Part shown: positions 51,754-60,386 of the stretch, piece by piece
Layout of the letters: each line of letters starts with the position of its first letter
How positions within the stretch are numbered: the first letter of the stretch is position 1
NCBI RefSeq assembly: GCF_003339845.1
Contig: NZ_PPTR01000008.1
Coordinates: 117,783-181,782, forward strand
Direction: 5' to 3'
Source of the DNA: Gordonibacter sp. 28C
GTDB lineage: Bacteria > Actinomycetota > Coriobacteriia > Coriobacteriales > Eggerthellaceae
DNA length: 64,000 bases
Notes under the pieces: generated by a model
Database searches by the model: none
Told to the model about the DNA's origin: nothing
The model's input: the letters and a program-made list of their open reading frames with translations, nothing else
Position numbers and translations under genes: made by a program

Positions 51754-53727
51754 CTAAATCGAAGATGCCACGGCCTCGTCGTCCGGCAGCGCGGCGGCCT
51801 CTTCGGCGCGCTCGAGCTTGGCCCGTCCGTCCTCGCCGCGCTCCTCCAGGTACTTCTCCATGGAGAAGTGGGTGATGTCGGATCGGTTGATCACGCCCAC
51901 CACCTGGCCTTCGTCCAATACCGGCACCTTCTTCAGATGGTTCTCGCCCAGCACGCGGCACACTTCGGGCAAGTCGGCGTGCACGTCCACGCCGATGATG
52001 CCCTTCGAGCCGATGCTCGTGGCCGGCATGCCCATGAGCGCCTCGAGCTTGCGGGCGAAGTCCTTGTTGTCGGCGTCGGCGTCCACCGTCTGCATGATCA
52101 TGACCACCGGGTCCATGAGCATCTGCGAGCGCTTGGACAGGTAGCGCATGATGTCGCCGTCGGACACGAAGCCCACGGCCTGGCCGGCGGCGTTCACGAG
52201 GGGCGCCGCGCTGATGTGCTTGTCCACCAGAAGCTGCATGGCCTCGGCCACGGTCGCGTCCGCCGGCAGCGTGTACACGTCGCGCTTCATGATGGATTCC
52301 AGCACCGTGCGGCGCGAGTTGTCCTTGTCTTTCTCCGCGGCCTCGCCCGGCTTGTTCTTCACCAGCGCCACCACCATCACGAATCCGATGAGGCACAGCA
52401 CGCCGGCCAACGCGAACGCCACGTCGATGCCGAAGATGCTGGCTTGGAGCGACCCCATGCTCTCGGTGTTCATGTTCGTGGCGATGGTGGACGCCGACAC
52501 GATGATGGCCGTGCCCAGCGAGCCCGCCACCTGGCGGAACGTGTTGTTGACCGACGTTCCGTGGTTCACCAGCTCGTTGTCGAGCGCGTTCATGCCCCAG
52601 GTGGTGATGGGCATGTTCACCAGCGACAGCGAGAACAGGCGCACGGTGTAGAGCACGGTGAGCGTGAGGATGCCTGTTCCCGTGCCCAAAAACGCGAAGC
52701 AGAACGTGGTCACCGTGAGCACGCCCATGCCGATGAGGCTGAGCACGCGCGGCCCGTGCTTGTCGAACAGGCGGCCGGCGATGGGTCCCATGGCGCCCAT
52801 GATGATGGCGCCGGGTAAAAGCACCAAGCCCGAAACCGTGGCCGAGTAGCCCATGAGCGACTGCAGGTAGATGGGAACCAAGATGCCGGCTGCCAGCAGC
52901 GCGCCCTGCACGAGCATGCCGATGATGGTGGCCACCAGGAACTTGCGGTTCTGCAGCACGCGCACCTGCAGCATGGGCTTTTCCATCTTCAACTGGCGGC
53001 GGAAGAAGAACACGAGCGCCACCACGCCCACGAGCGTGCCGGCGATGGCGTCGACGCGCAGCCCGAACGAGCCGATGGTGGACAGGCCGTACAGCAGGCC
53101 GCCGAAGCCGAACGACGACAGGACGACGGAGGGAACGTCGAGCGTGACGTCCTTCTTCGTCTCGCCGCCCTTTTGCAGCACGAACGCGCCGATGAGCACC
53201 ACGAGGGCCGACAGCGCCGTGATGATGTAGAACATGTCGTGCCAGGTGTAGCGGTCGATGATGACGCCGGCCACGGTGGGGCCGATGGCCGGGCCGAACG
53301 CGATGACGATGCCGAACAGGCCCATGGCCGTGCCGCGCTTGTCCACGGGGAACGTCCACATGAGCACGGTCATCACGAGCGGCATGAGGATGCCGGCGCC
53401 GGCGGCCTGCACGAGGCGGCCGCCCAGCAGCACGACGAAGTTCGGCCCCCAGCCCGCCAAGAAGCTTCCCAGCGTGAAGATGACCATGGACACCAAAAAC
53501 AGCCGTTTGGTGGTGAAGCGGTCGGTGAGGAACGCCGTGATGGGGATCATGATGGCGTTCACCAAGGTGAACCCGGTGGTGAGCCACTGGGCGGTGGAGG
53601 CGTCCACGCTCATTTCCGTCATGACCGACGGCAGGGCGGGGGCCACGACGGTTTGGTTGAGCACGGTGACGAACGTGCCGAACACGAGCACGGCCAGCAT
53701 GATGATTTGTTTGCGCGTAAGACCCAT
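51754..53727 (-). CDS. DHA2 MFS transporter fused to a CBS pair
   Basis: A 657-residue protein. Residues 1-~455 are a fourteen-helix EmrB/QacA-type exporter (LNQTVVAPALPSVMTEM, TDRFTTKRLFL, GRLVQAAGAGILMPLVMTV). From about 475 to 630 there are two CBS motifs: VYTLPADATVAEAMQLLVDKHISAAPLVN...VGFVSDGDIMRYL and GVDVHADLPEVCRVLGENHLKKVPVLDE...VGVINRSDITHF. CBS pairs bind adenine nucleotides, so transport may be gated by energy state or a nucleotide signal. A charged Ala/Glu tail closes the protein. Divergent from a tetR gene. Confidence 0.9.
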   Translation of the reverse strand: MGLTRKQIIMLAVLVFGTFVTVLNQTVVAPALPSVMTEMSVDASTAQWLTTGFTLVNAIMIPITAFLTDRFTTKRLFLVSMVIFTLGSFLAGWGPNFVVLLGGRLVQAAGAGILMPLVMTVLMWTFPVDKRGTAMGLFGIVIAFGPAIGPTVAGVIIDRYTWHDMFYIITALSALVVLIGAFVLQKGGETKKDVTLDVPSVVLSSFGFGGLLYGLSTIGSFGLRVDAIAGTLVGVVALVFFFRRQLKMEKPMLQVRVLQNRKFLVATIIGMLVQGALLAAGILVPIYLQSLMGYSATVSGLVLLPGAIIMGAMGPIAGRLFDKHGPRVLSLIGMGVLTVTTFCFAFLGTGTGILTLTVLYTVRLFSLSLVNMPITTWGMNALDNELVNHGTSVNNTFRQVAGSLGTAIIVSASTIATNMNTESMGSLQASIFGIDVAFALAGVLCLIGFVMVVALVKNKPGEAAEKDKDNSRRTVLESIMKRDVYTLPADATVAEAMQLLVDKHISAAPLVNAAGQAVGFVSDGDIMRYLSKRSQMLMDPVVMIMQTVDADADNKDFARKLEALMGMPATSIGSKGIIGVDVHADLPEVCRVLGENHLKKVPVLDEGQVVGVINRSDITHFSMEKYLEERGEDGRAKLERAEEAAALPDDEAVASSI

Positions 53728-53853
53728 GTAGGTGCTTCCTCCTGATGCTTCGATGCCGCGAACAAAAGCGCCTTCGAGAAGGGCCGCACGCAGCCCGCCT
53801 ACGAAGACGCTCGGTTCGCATCCGATTGAATCAATTTACACTCAGTATAAATA

Positions 53854-53870
53854 TTCATTCGGTAAATGAA
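53854..53870. promoter_or_regulatory. Putative TetR operator in the divergent promoter
   Basis: TTCATT-CGGTA-AATGAA dyad in the AT-rich spacer between the MFS-CBS and tetR genes (spacer 53728-53943). The adjoining TTTACACTCAGTATAAATA stretch looks like overlapping promoters. Confidence 0.5.
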
Positions 53871-53943
53871 AAGAGATAGAAACAAAAGTTGTGGTACGCT
53901 GCACGGAAACCGCACATCATGAACTCGAAAGGTCGCGCGTATC

Positions 53944-54612
53944 GTGGAATCGAAGCAGGGGCAGGAGCAGACGTTGTCGGAAGGGAACCCGTCGCCGGAG
54001 GGCCTGCGGTACCGCAAGAAGCTCAAGGCGCGCCTTGCGGTGGAGCGCGCCGCGCTGGAGCTGGTCATCGAGCGCGGCTACGACGGCGTCACCGTGGAAG
54101 ACATCTGCGCGCGGGCCGAGATATCCAAGAAGACGTTCTTCAACTACTTCCCGTCGAAGGCCGCGGTCATCATGGGTCGGCTCGACGCGTTCCCCGACGA
54201 CGAGCGCCTGGTGGAGATACTCGAGGAGCACGACGAGGTGTGCTATCTCGACGTGCTGGTCGGGGTGGTGGGCACAACCATCACGGCGGGCGTGGACGAG
54301 AAGATCGAAAGCCTGCGCCGCGAGGCGCTTCGCTCCATGCCGCAGCTGTTCTTCCACGGGCAGCGCGACCTGCTGGCTGTTCAGCGCTCCATCGCCGCCG
54401 CCCTCGGCTCGTATCTGGACGAGCATCCCGAACGCCGCATGCTCGCGGGCGCTTCGGTGGAAGAGGAGGCGCTCGTCGCGTCGTCCACCGCCATCGGCCT
54501 CGCGCGCACGCGCTCCATGCTGCACGTATGCGGCGAGGCGGCGCCCACGGCCGCCGAGACCCGCCGGCTCATCATGGCGTACCTCTCGGCGGGGGACGAT
54601 CGACCTTCGTGA
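53944..54612 (+). CDS. TetR/AcrR-family regulator
   Basis: A 222-residue regulator. The DNA-binding domain is at ~25-75: KARLAVERAALELVIERGYDGVTVEDICARAEISKKTFFNYFPSKAAVI. The C-terminal ligand domain (~85-215) is helical and not assignable. Start GTG 53944 is in the middle of a poor translation context; ATG codons downstream do not give a complete N-terminal helix. It is divergent from the MFS-CBS gene, its likely target. Confidence 0.88.
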   Translation: MESKQGQEQTLSEGNPSPEGLRYRKKLKARLAVERAALELVIERGYDGVTVEDICARAEISKKTFFNYFPSKAAVIMGRLDAFPDDERLVEILEEHDEVCYLDVLVGVVGTTITAGVDEKIESLRREALRSMPQLFFHGQRDLLAVQRSIAAALGSYLDEHPERRMLAGASVEEEALVASSTAIGLARTRSMLHVCGEAAPTAAETRRLIMAYLSAGDDRPS

Positions 54613-54892
54613 CGACCTGCGATGACGGCCGCCCTTCGTAGGGGCGGGCTGCTGCCCGCCCGGCGCGATGACTCCCAAAACGAACAATGGGCGAGCGGAC
54701 GGGCGAAGGGGGCCAATCCGACCGTTGCGACGAGGCGCGGGCGATGGGAACCTAATCAAGCCGTTGCCCCGAGCGCACGCCGATGGCGGTTTTGCGCGGG
54801 ACTCGTCCAAAAAGGCGGCCTTGGCGCCGTGACCGACGCGCTAGGTTGCAGGGCGCCGCGCCGCAGTTGGCGCGTTGCGTCGAAAAAAGTTC
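54613..54892. other. Intergenic region between tetR and the T-box promoter
   Basis: No gene. It includes the hairpin GGGCGGGC-TGCT-GCCCGCCC (about 54641-54660), preceded by GTAGGGG, probably a terminator for tetR and a relative of the GTAGGGGCG repeat family. Confidence 0.45.
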
Positions 54893-54923
54893 TTGACAGC
54901 CTCCCACTCCCGTGTGCTAAAGT
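54893..54923 (+). promoter_or_regulatory. Promoter of the T-box/ECF operon
   Basis: Consensus TTGACA at 54893-54898; the -10 lies in TGTGCTAAAGT (54913-54923), 17-19 bases on. Transcription starts just before the T-box. Confidence 0.65.
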
Positions 54924-54952
54924 ACGGGCCACAACTTAATACCTTGAAACCG

Positions 54953-55236
54953 ATGAGGCGAAAGTCAAGCCGTCATGGGCACTCACAGAGAGCGGGCGCA
55001 GCTGAGATTCCCGCAGGAAGCCGGATGGTAAATGGATCGCCGAGGGAAAGGGGAAAGGTTGGCGGTCGCGGCGCGGAAGCGCGGCGGGCGGCAACCGAGT
55101 ATCTGGACCGTGAGCCTGCGTTAAGGGCAGAACATGTGTTGGCATGTTCGTGAGAGGGTTCTGTTCGCAGAGCCAATAAAGGTGGCACCGCAGGTTTAAG
55201 ACCTGTCCTTTATCTCAAAGGACAGGTCTTTTTTTG
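54953..55236 (+). ncRNA. T-box riboswitch, probable tryptophan specificity
   Basis: The antiterminator motif AAAGGTGGCACCGC (55178-55191) is the T-box signature that pairs with the uncharged tRNA acceptor end. A 14-bp terminator stem (55198-55211/55217-55230) with seven T follows. The stem I region has the typical AGAGAG motif (about 54990). A UGG at 55033-55035 followed by A and TCGCC, which pairs with GGCGA near 54958, is a plausible specifier codon for Trp. That agrees with the TrpP-type gene downstream. Confidence 0.88.
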
Positions 55237-55380
55237 TTGCGGTGGCGCGGGCGCCCCGAGCGCCAGCGCACCTTTGAAGGCGACGGGAGCATCCTCATCC
55301 GCGAAGTTCGTGCCGGCAAACCAAGGGCCCCGGGAGGGGCGACGACCGGCGGGAAATCCGCCAAGGAAGGATTGAGGATC

Positions 55381-56028
55381 ATGGCAGAGCAGAGCAAGCG
55401 CGAGGTGAACGTGAAGGCCGCAGCGGGCGGAAAGGCTCCGCAGGCGACGCAGGGCGGGGCGCGCCAGCGCACGGTGCAGGGCGCGGACGCGCGCAAGAAG
55501 GGCTTCGACGTGTCGGCGCTCATCCTGGTGGCGGTGCTCCTGGCCGCCGGCGCCGTGCTCAAGATGACCGTGGGCAGCTTCGTGAACTTCTTCGGCATGA
55601 AGCCGAACTTCATCATCGCCATGTACTGCCTGGCCATCCTGCTGGTGCGGCCGAACATGGTGCAGGCGGGCATAATCGGCCTTTTGGCCGGCGCGGTGTG
55701 CCAGCTCTTGCCCGGAAGCCCCTACATCAACTTCATCTCCGAGTTCCTGGGCGCGCTGTGCATGGCCGCCCTCATCCGCGTGCCCATGAAGGTGGGCAAG
55801 GCGAACCTTCAGACCATCGTGGCCACGTTCCTGTCCACGGTCGTGTCGGGCGGCATGTTCACCGTCTGCCTGTTCGTGTTCCTGGGCGCCAGCGCCTCGA
55901 GCCTCGTCGCCTACGTGCCCATCGTGCTGTGCACCGCCCTTATCAACTGCGTGATCGTGCAGGCGCTCTACATCCCGCTGGCGAAGGTGCTCAAGAAGGA
56001 GCCCGCGAAGCAAGTTGCCGCCGCGTAG
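55381..56028 (+). CDS. trpP: TrpP-like tryptophan ECF transporter S component
   Basis: A 215-residue membrane protein. After a cytoplasmic, Ala/Gly/Gln-rich N terminus (~40 residues) come about six helices: ALILVAVLLAAGAVLKMTVGSFVNFFGMKPNFIIAMYCLAILLVRP is characteristic of the TrpP (putative tryptophan transport) family. The two ATPases and T component follow in the same operon, and the T-box precedes it, so it is the substrate-binding subunit of an ECF transporter for tryptophan. Evidence for tryptophan is the family and the UGG specifier, not direct. Confidence 0.85.
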   Translation: MAEQSKREVNVKAAAGGKAPQATQGGARQRTVQGADARKKGFDVSALILVAVLLAAGAVLKMTVGSFVNFFGMKPNFIIAMYCLAILLVRPNMVQAGIIGLLAGAVCQLLPGSPYINFISEFLGALCMAALIRVPMKVGKANLQTIVATFLSTVVSGGMFTVCLFVFLGASASSLVAYVPIVLCTALINCVIVQALYIPLAKVLKKEPAKQVAAA

Positions 56029-56053
56029 CGGCAATCGCGAAAGGAAGCCTCCC

Positions 56054-56911
56054 ATGACCACCCCCGCACCCATCATCGACGTGTTGGACGTGACGTTCTC
56101 CTACGCCGGGGCCGCCCGCCCCGCGCTCGACGGCGTGAGCCTGAGCGTGGCCGAAGGCGACTTCCTCGGCATCATCGGGCCGTCGGGCGCCGGCAAGTCG
56201 ACGCTCATGTACGCCATGAACGGCGTCATACCGCACTATCACCAAGGCGACTTCTACGGAGAGGTGCGCCTGGCGGGCGCGGACACGCACGAAACGAGCC
56301 TCACCGACCTCTCGCACACCGTGGCCACGGTGTTCCAGGACGTGGATGCCCAGATGGTGGCAACGGCGGTGGAAGACGAGGTGCTGTTCGGGCTCGAGAA
56401 CTTCGGCGTGCCGCACGGCGAGATTCCGGCGCGCGTGGACGAGGCGCTGGCATTGGTGGGCATCGCCGATCTGCGCGAGCGCGCCATCGCGTCGCTCTCG
56501 GGCGGCCAGAAGCAGAAGGTGGCGCTGGCGGCCGTTTTGGCCTTGCGTCCGAAGGTGCTCGTGCTGGACGAGCCCACGGGAGCGCTCGACCCGGCCAGCT
56601 CGCGGCAGGTGTTCTCGCTGCTGGCCGACCTGAACGAGCGCGGCGGCATCACCGTGGTGGTGGTGGAGCAGAAGATAGGCCTGCTGGCCGAGTACGCGCG
56701 GCGCCTAGCCGTGATGGACGAGGGCCGGCTCGCGTACTGCGGCGCGCGTCGCGAGGTGCTCAGCGCAGCCGACGACCTGCTGCGCATCGGCGTGAACGTG
56801 CCGCGCGCCACCACGCTGTCGTGCATGCTGCGCGACGAGGGCTTCCCGGTGGAGCGGCTGGCGTGCAACGTGGACGAGGCGCAGGAGCTGATAGAAGGGA
56901 TCGTGGCATGA
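56054..56911 (+). CDS. ecfA1: ECF transporter ATPase, EcfA1
   Basis: A 285-residue ABC-type ATPase: Walker A GPSGAGKSTLMYAMNG, the Q-loop FQDVDAQMVATAVEDEVLFGLEN (the ECF-type), ABC signature SLSGGQKQKVALAAVLA, Walker B VLVLDEPTGALDP, H-loop-type VVVEQKIG. First ATPase of the heterodimer that energises TrpP. The H-loop His reads Gln here (VVEQK), so this half-site is probably degenerate, as is often so in EcfA pairs. Confidence 0.88.
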   Translation: MTTPAPIIDVLDVTFSYAGAARPALDGVSLSVAEGDFLGIIGPSGAGKSTLMYAMNGVIPHYHQGDFYGEVRLAGADTHETSLTDLSHTVATVFQDVDAQMVATAVEDEVLFGLENFGVPHGEIPARVDEALALVGIADLRERAIASLSGGQKQKVALAAVLALRPKVLVLDEPTGALDPASSRQVFSLLADLNERGGITVVVVEQKIGLLAEYARRLAVMDEGRLAYCGARREVLSAADDLLRIGVNVPRATTLSCMLRDEGFPVERLACNVDEAQELIEGIVA

Positions 56912-57927
56912 TGCTGTTCGGCAGGAAGAACCGGAAGTCCGTTGCGGGCGAACCTAACTCGGCGCCGCGCGAGGCCTCTCGCAAGCGCACCGCCGGCAAG
57001 CGCGAAGGCGGGCCGGTCGTCGACGTGACGGCCGTGCCCCGCGAGGACGCGCCCGAGCCCGTGCGCGCCGGCACGCCCGCCGTGCTGGAGTGCCGGGGCG
57101 CGTCGTTCGCCTACGACGGAGCCGCAAACGGCGCGCAGGTGGTGCGCGACCTCTCGTTCGCCGTGCGCAAAGGAGAGTTCGTCGCCGTCGTCGGCAGCAA
57201 CGGGGCCGGCAAGACCACCACGTCGAAGCTGCTGAACGGGCTGTTGAAGCCCTTGGCGGGGGAGGTGCTGGTCGACGGCGTGCCCACCGCCCAGCTGCGC
57301 ACGAGCGAGCTGGCCCGCCGCGTGGGCATGCTGTTCCAGAACCCCGACCGGCAGATATGCCAGAACACCGTGCGCGACGAGCTGGCGTTCAGCCTGCGCG
57401 TCACGGGCGTCGCGTCCGACGAGGCGGACCGCCGCGTGGACGCGCTTGTGGACGAGTTCGGCTTCGACGCCGACGCCGCGCCCTACCTACTTTCGCGCGG
57501 CGAGCGCCAGATGCTCGCGCTCGCGTCGGTCATCGCGGCCGAGCCGGAGGTGCTCATCCTGGACGAGCCCACGTGCGGCCTGGACTACCGCGAGTGCATG
57601 GACGTCATGGCCCGCGTGAAGGATCTGAACAAGCGCGGTACCACCGTGGTCATGATCACGCATGACATGGAGGTGGCCTTCGATTTCGCCCGTCGCGTCA
57701 TCGCCATGGCCGACGGGCGCGTGGTGGCCGACGGGACGCCGGAGACGGTGTTCCGCAACGCCGAAGCCATGCGGGCGGCCTCGCTCGTTCCGCCGCAGAT
57801 GATAGAGCTGTCCATAAGGCTTGCGCAAGAGCCGGAGAACGGCCGCGCGTTCGCCCACGTGGCAACGGCTTACGAGATGGTCCAGGTGCTCGGCGCCGCC
57901 GGGTTCCGCAAGAGGAAGGTGTCCTAG
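56908..57927 (+). CDS. ecfA2: ECF transporter ATPase, EcfA2, with N-terminal extension
   Basis: A 339-residue ATPase. The first ~65 residues are a basic, low-complexity extension not found in typical members. Then Walker A GSNGAGKTTTSKLLNG, FQNPDRQICQNTVRDELAFSL, LSRGERQMLALASVIA, Walker B VLILDEPTCGLD, and H-loop MITHDMEVAFDF. The start overlaps the EcfA1 stop by 4 bases. This is the half with the intact H-loop histidine. Confidence 0.9.
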   Translation: MMLFGRKNRKSVAGEPNSAPREASRKRTAGKREGGPVVDVTAVPREDAPEPVRAGTPAVLECRGASFAYDGAANGAQVVRDLSFAVRKGEFVAVVGSNGAGKTTTSKLLNGLLKPLAGEVLVDGVPTAQLRTSELARRVGMLFQNPDRQICQNTVRDELAFSLRVTGVASDEADRRVDALVDEFGFDADAAPYLLSRGERQMLALASVIAAEPEVLILDEPTCGLDYRECMDVMARVKDLNKRGTTVVMITHDMEVAFDFARRVIAMADGRVVADGTPETVFRNAEAMRAASLVPPQMIELSIRLAQEPENGRAFAHVATAYEMVQVLGAAGFRKRKVS

Positions 57928-57928
57928 C

Positions 57929-58675
57929 ATGGCCGGCATGCTCGATTACACGGCGGGAAACACGGTGCTGCACCGTTTGAACCCGCTTACCAAGGTTGCG
58001 TTGGCGCTGGGCATCTGCGTGGCGGCGTTTTTGTCGGACAACTTCGGGTTCCTGCTGGCGCTGCTCGTGCTGGACGTGGCGTTGGGCTTCGTCGGCGGCA
58101 TCCGCAAGAAGACGCTCAAGCTGCTGGCGGGGCTGGTGGGCATCTGCACGTTTCTGTTCGTGCTGCAGGTGCTGTTCATCCGCTCGGGCACCCCGGTGTT
58201 CCTGTTCGCCACCGACGAGGGCCTGCGCACGGCCGGCCTCGTGGTGCTGCGCCTGATAGACGCCACCATGCCGCTCGCGCTCATGCTGGCGCTCACGCCT
58301 TTGAACGACCTGGCCGGAGCCCTGGTGAAGCGCGCCCACCTGCCTTACAAGTACGCGTTCACCGTGACCACGGCGCTGAGGTTCGTGCCCGTGTTCACCG
58401 ACGAGATGGGCGCCATCATGGAGGCCCAGACGGCACGCGGCGTGGAGTTCGACACGAAGAACCCGGTGAGGAAGCTGCGCCTCATGCTGCCATTGTGCGC
58501 GCCCCTGCTCATCACGTCGGTGGGCAAGACCGAACAGGCCGCCATGGCCGCCGAGGTGCGCGGCTTCTACCTGCGCGACCGCACGTCCGGCGTGCGCGAC
58601 TACCCCTTCCGCGCTCTCGACGCGGGAGCTGTTGCGCTCATCGTCGTCCTCGTAGCGTTGGCGGTGGTGCTGTAG
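57929..58675 (+). CDS. ecfT: ECF transporter T component, EcfT
   Basis: A 248-residue membrane protein with about five helices. TVLHRLNPLTKVALALG start; the coupling-helix motifs that dock to the ATPases appear as AQTARGVEFDTKN and AAEVRGFYLRDRT (Ala-Arg-Gly type). It completes the S-A-A-T set. It is separated by a single base from ecfA2. Confidence 0.9.
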   Translation: MAGMLDYTAGNTVLHRLNPLTKVALALGICVAAFLSDNFGFLLALLVLDVALGFVGGIRKKTLKLLAGLVGICTFLFVLQVLFIRSGTPVFLFATDEGLRTAGLVVLRLIDATMPLALMLALTPLNDLAGALVKRAHLPYKYAFTVTTALRFVPVFTDEMGAIMEAQTARGVEFDTKNPVRKLRLMLPLCAPLLITSVGKTEQAAMAAEVRGFYLRDRTSGVRDYPFRALDAGAVALIVVLVALAVVL

Positions 58676-58918
58676 CGAATTTCTAGATCGCCGGACTCGA
58701 ATCGCTCGGCGCCGCCTTGGACGCCTACGACAGGGCGGAGGGCTGAGGCGGCTTCCTTGCATGAAGGCTTGACGCCCGCGCATCCGAAAAGGGGCGTGCG
58801 GTTCCGCTCCGATGAACCTTTCGTGCGAACACGGCAACGATCCGGTTTGAGCGGCCTGCGCGGCTTCGGCGTTTGCTACCATGGCATCCAGAAAAATGTG
58901 ACTTGGAAGGATGCATAT
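58676..58918. other. Intergenic region before nfo
   Basis: No gene. TTTGCTACCAT near 58872-58882 is a possible weak -10 of nfo. No LexA box in this stretch. Confidence 0.35.
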
Positions 58919-59755
58919 ATGTTCACCATCGGATGCCACTTGTCGAGCGCGAAAGGCTACCTTTACATGGCGAAGGACGCCGTGTCCATCGACGCCAACA
59001 CGTTCCAGTTCTTCATGCGCAACCCGCGCGGCGGCAAGGCCAAGGAGATCGACCCGAAGGACGTGGCCGCCTACACGGCCTACGCGCGCGAGCACGGCAT
59101 CGAGCGCATACTCGCGCACGCGCCCTACACGTTGAACCCCGCGTCCGACAAGCAGCAGACGCGCGATTTCGCGCTCATGGTGCTTGCCGAGGACCTGGGC
59201 CGCATGGAGGAGACGCCGCACCAGCTGTACAACATGCATCCGGGCAGCGCCGTGGGGCAGCCGCACGAGGTCGCCATAGCCAAGATCGCCGACGCGCTCA
59301 ATCAGAGCCTGCTTCCGGTGCAAACCACCACGCTGCTGCTGGAGACCATGTCCGGCAAGGGCAGCGAGATCGGCGGCACGTTCGAGGAGCTGGCGGCCGT
59401 CATCGCGCAAGTCGACCTCGACGACCACGTGGGCGTGTGCCTGGACACGTGCCACGTGTGGGATGCCGGCTACGACATCGCAGGCGACCTCGACGGCGTC
59501 CTCGACGAGTTCGACCGCGTGGTCGGCTTGAATCGCCTGCGCGCCATCCATCTGAACGACAGCATGAACGCGCGCGGCTCGCATAAGGACCGCCACGCCC
59601 GCATCGGCGAGGGCGAGATAGGCTTCGCGGCCCTGGCCGCCGTGACGAACCATCCGAAGCTGCGCGATCTGCCGTTCTACTTGGAAACGCCCAACCCCAC
59701 GCTCGACGGCTACGGCGAGGAGATCGCGGCCCTGCGCGGGGCGCACGCCGCGTAG
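58919..59755 (+). CDS. nfo: Endonuclease IV (AP endonuclease)
   Basis: Cleaves abasic sites in base-excision repair, 278 residues. TIM-barrel, trinuclear-zinc enzyme: IGCHLSSAKGY start, LAHAPYTLNPAS, LYNMHPGSAVGQ, LLETMSGKGSEIGGTFEEL, CLDTCHVWDAGYD, IHLNDSMNARGSHKDRHARIGEGEIG and YLETPNP: the metal-binding His/Glu/Asp residues of the family are all present. ATG 58919 follows GGAAGG by 8 bases. It is upstream of the LexA-boxed operon. Confidence 0.95.
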   Translation: MFTIGCHLSSAKGYLYMAKDAVSIDANTFQFFMRNPRGGKAKEIDPKDVAAYTAYAREHGIERILAHAPYTLNPASDKQQTRDFALMVLAEDLGRMEETPHQLYNMHPGSAVGQPHEVAIAKIADALNQSLLPVQTTTLLLETMSGKGSEIGGTFEELAAVIAQVDLDDHVGVCLDTCHVWDAGYDIAGDLDGVLDEFDRVVGLNRLRAIHLNDSMNARGSHKDRHARIGEGEIGFAALAAVTNHPKLRDLPFYLETPNPTLDGYGEEIAALRGAHAA

Positions 59756-59808
59756 GCGGCGGCATGGGCCCCATCGGGTTCAATGCGAAGTCCTCTCGCG
59801 AAAAACCA

Positions 59809-59850
59809 CGAACTTATGTTCTTGAAATACGAACATAAGTTCGCTATAAT
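59809..59850 (+). promoter_or_regulatory. SOS promoter with two LexA boxes in mirror arrangement
   Basis: CGAACTTATGTTCT (59809-59822) and CGAACATAAGTTCG (59830-59843) both match CGAAC-N4-GTTC. The second is the exact reverse complement of the first over 13 bp, so the pair also forms a perfect hairpin with an 8-base loop. -35 TTGAAA (59822-59827) and -10 TATAAT (59845-59850) are 17 bases apart, wrapped by the two boxes. Expected to be tightly LexA-repressed. Confidence 0.85.
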
Positions 59851-59944
59851 GCAACCATAGCGGCTGGACGCCATCCTAACCGCAGGCTCGCCTGCGGGAC
59901 AGTCGCCTTCCTTAACGGTAGGCAGCTGAGAGAAAGGACGGATA
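59851..59944 (+). other. 5' leader of the HigBA-like operon
   Basis: Contains the hairpin CCGCAGGC-TC-GCCTGCGG (59880-59897). No terminator tract follows. The function is unknown. Confidence 0.5.
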
Positions 59945-60031
59945 ATGGCTGCTTTTTCCTATTCGAGCGTTCTCGGCACTTGCAGTTTACTACATATATG
60001 TAGTAAACTAGGCGAGCAAGGCGGGCGATGA
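59945..60031 (+). CDS. 28-codon leader ORF, coupled to the toxin gene
   Basis: ATG 59945 follows GAGAAAGGACGG by about 6 bases. The 28-residue product (MAAFSYSSVLGTCSLLHICS...) resembles nothing I know. Its stop overlaps the toxin start as ATGA. It spans the 26-bp palindrome (59984-60009). It could be a real leader peptide or only a ribosome-loading device; not proven. Confidence 0.45.
   Translation: MAAFSYSSVLGTCSLLHICSKLGEQGGR
59984..60009. promoter_or_regulatory. 26-bp perfect palindrome, probable HigA-type operator
   Basis: A perfect palindrome centred on ACATATATGT, with outer arms AGTTTACT / AGTAAACT. It ends 18 bases before the toxin start. It suits binding of a dimeric XRE antitoxin; alternatively it is an mRNA hairpin controlling toxin translation. 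Confidence 0.65.
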
Positions 60032-60381
60032 CGATGCTTGTGGACTATTATTCATTGCCAAGCGGTCGCCAACCTGCGAAAGACTACGTCAAAGCGCTTG
60101 ACGGAAAGCTGAAAAGCAAAACGATGCGTTCGATCGAGTTATTGCGTATGAAAGGGCATTTGATCGGCGAACCGGAGTCGAAGCATCTTGAAGACGGCAT
60201 ATTCAAGCTGAGAACGACGATGGGGAACAACACGAGCCGGATCCTGTTCTTTTTCTGCATCGGCGACAAAGTCGTTTTAACGCATGGGTTCGTGAAGAAA
60301 ACCCAGCGTACCCCACGAAGGGAAATCGCCAAAGCCAAAGGGTATCGCGAGGACTATATAGCCCGAGTCTCGAAAGGGTGA
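60028..60381 (+). CDS. HigB/RelE-like toxin (phage-derived Gp49-like family)
   Basis: A 117-residue toxin of the phage-derived protein Gp49-like (DUF891, HigB) family: MRSIELLRMKGHLIGEPESKHLEDGIFKLRT, SRILFFFCIGDKVVLTHGFVKKTQRTPRREIAKA. These are ribosome-dependent mRNases. Toxin-first order is that of higBA. The start overlaps the leader ORF stop. Codon use is plainer and less GC-rich than the neighbours, which suggests acquisition. Confidence 0.88.
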   Translation: MTMLVDYYSLPSGRQPAKDYVKALDGKLKSKTMRSIELLRMKGHLIGEPESKHLEDGIFKLRTTMGNNTSRILFFFCIGDKVVLTHGFVKKTQRTPRREIAKAKGYREDYIARVSKG

Positions 60382-60386
60382 CGCGC

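Noticed and set aside
54953..55236. A cobalamin or other metabolite riboswitch in the ECF leader.
   Set aside because: ECF operons often have vitamin riboswitches, but the AAAGGTGGCACCGC motif and the following terminator are those of a T-box, and the S component is TrpP-like.
58685..58744. A gene remnant: an in-frame stretch (ATC GCC GGA ... GGC TGA) with coding-like composition after ecfT.
   Set aside because: Only about 19 codons, preceded by a stop and with no recognisable family; too short to support a pseudogene.
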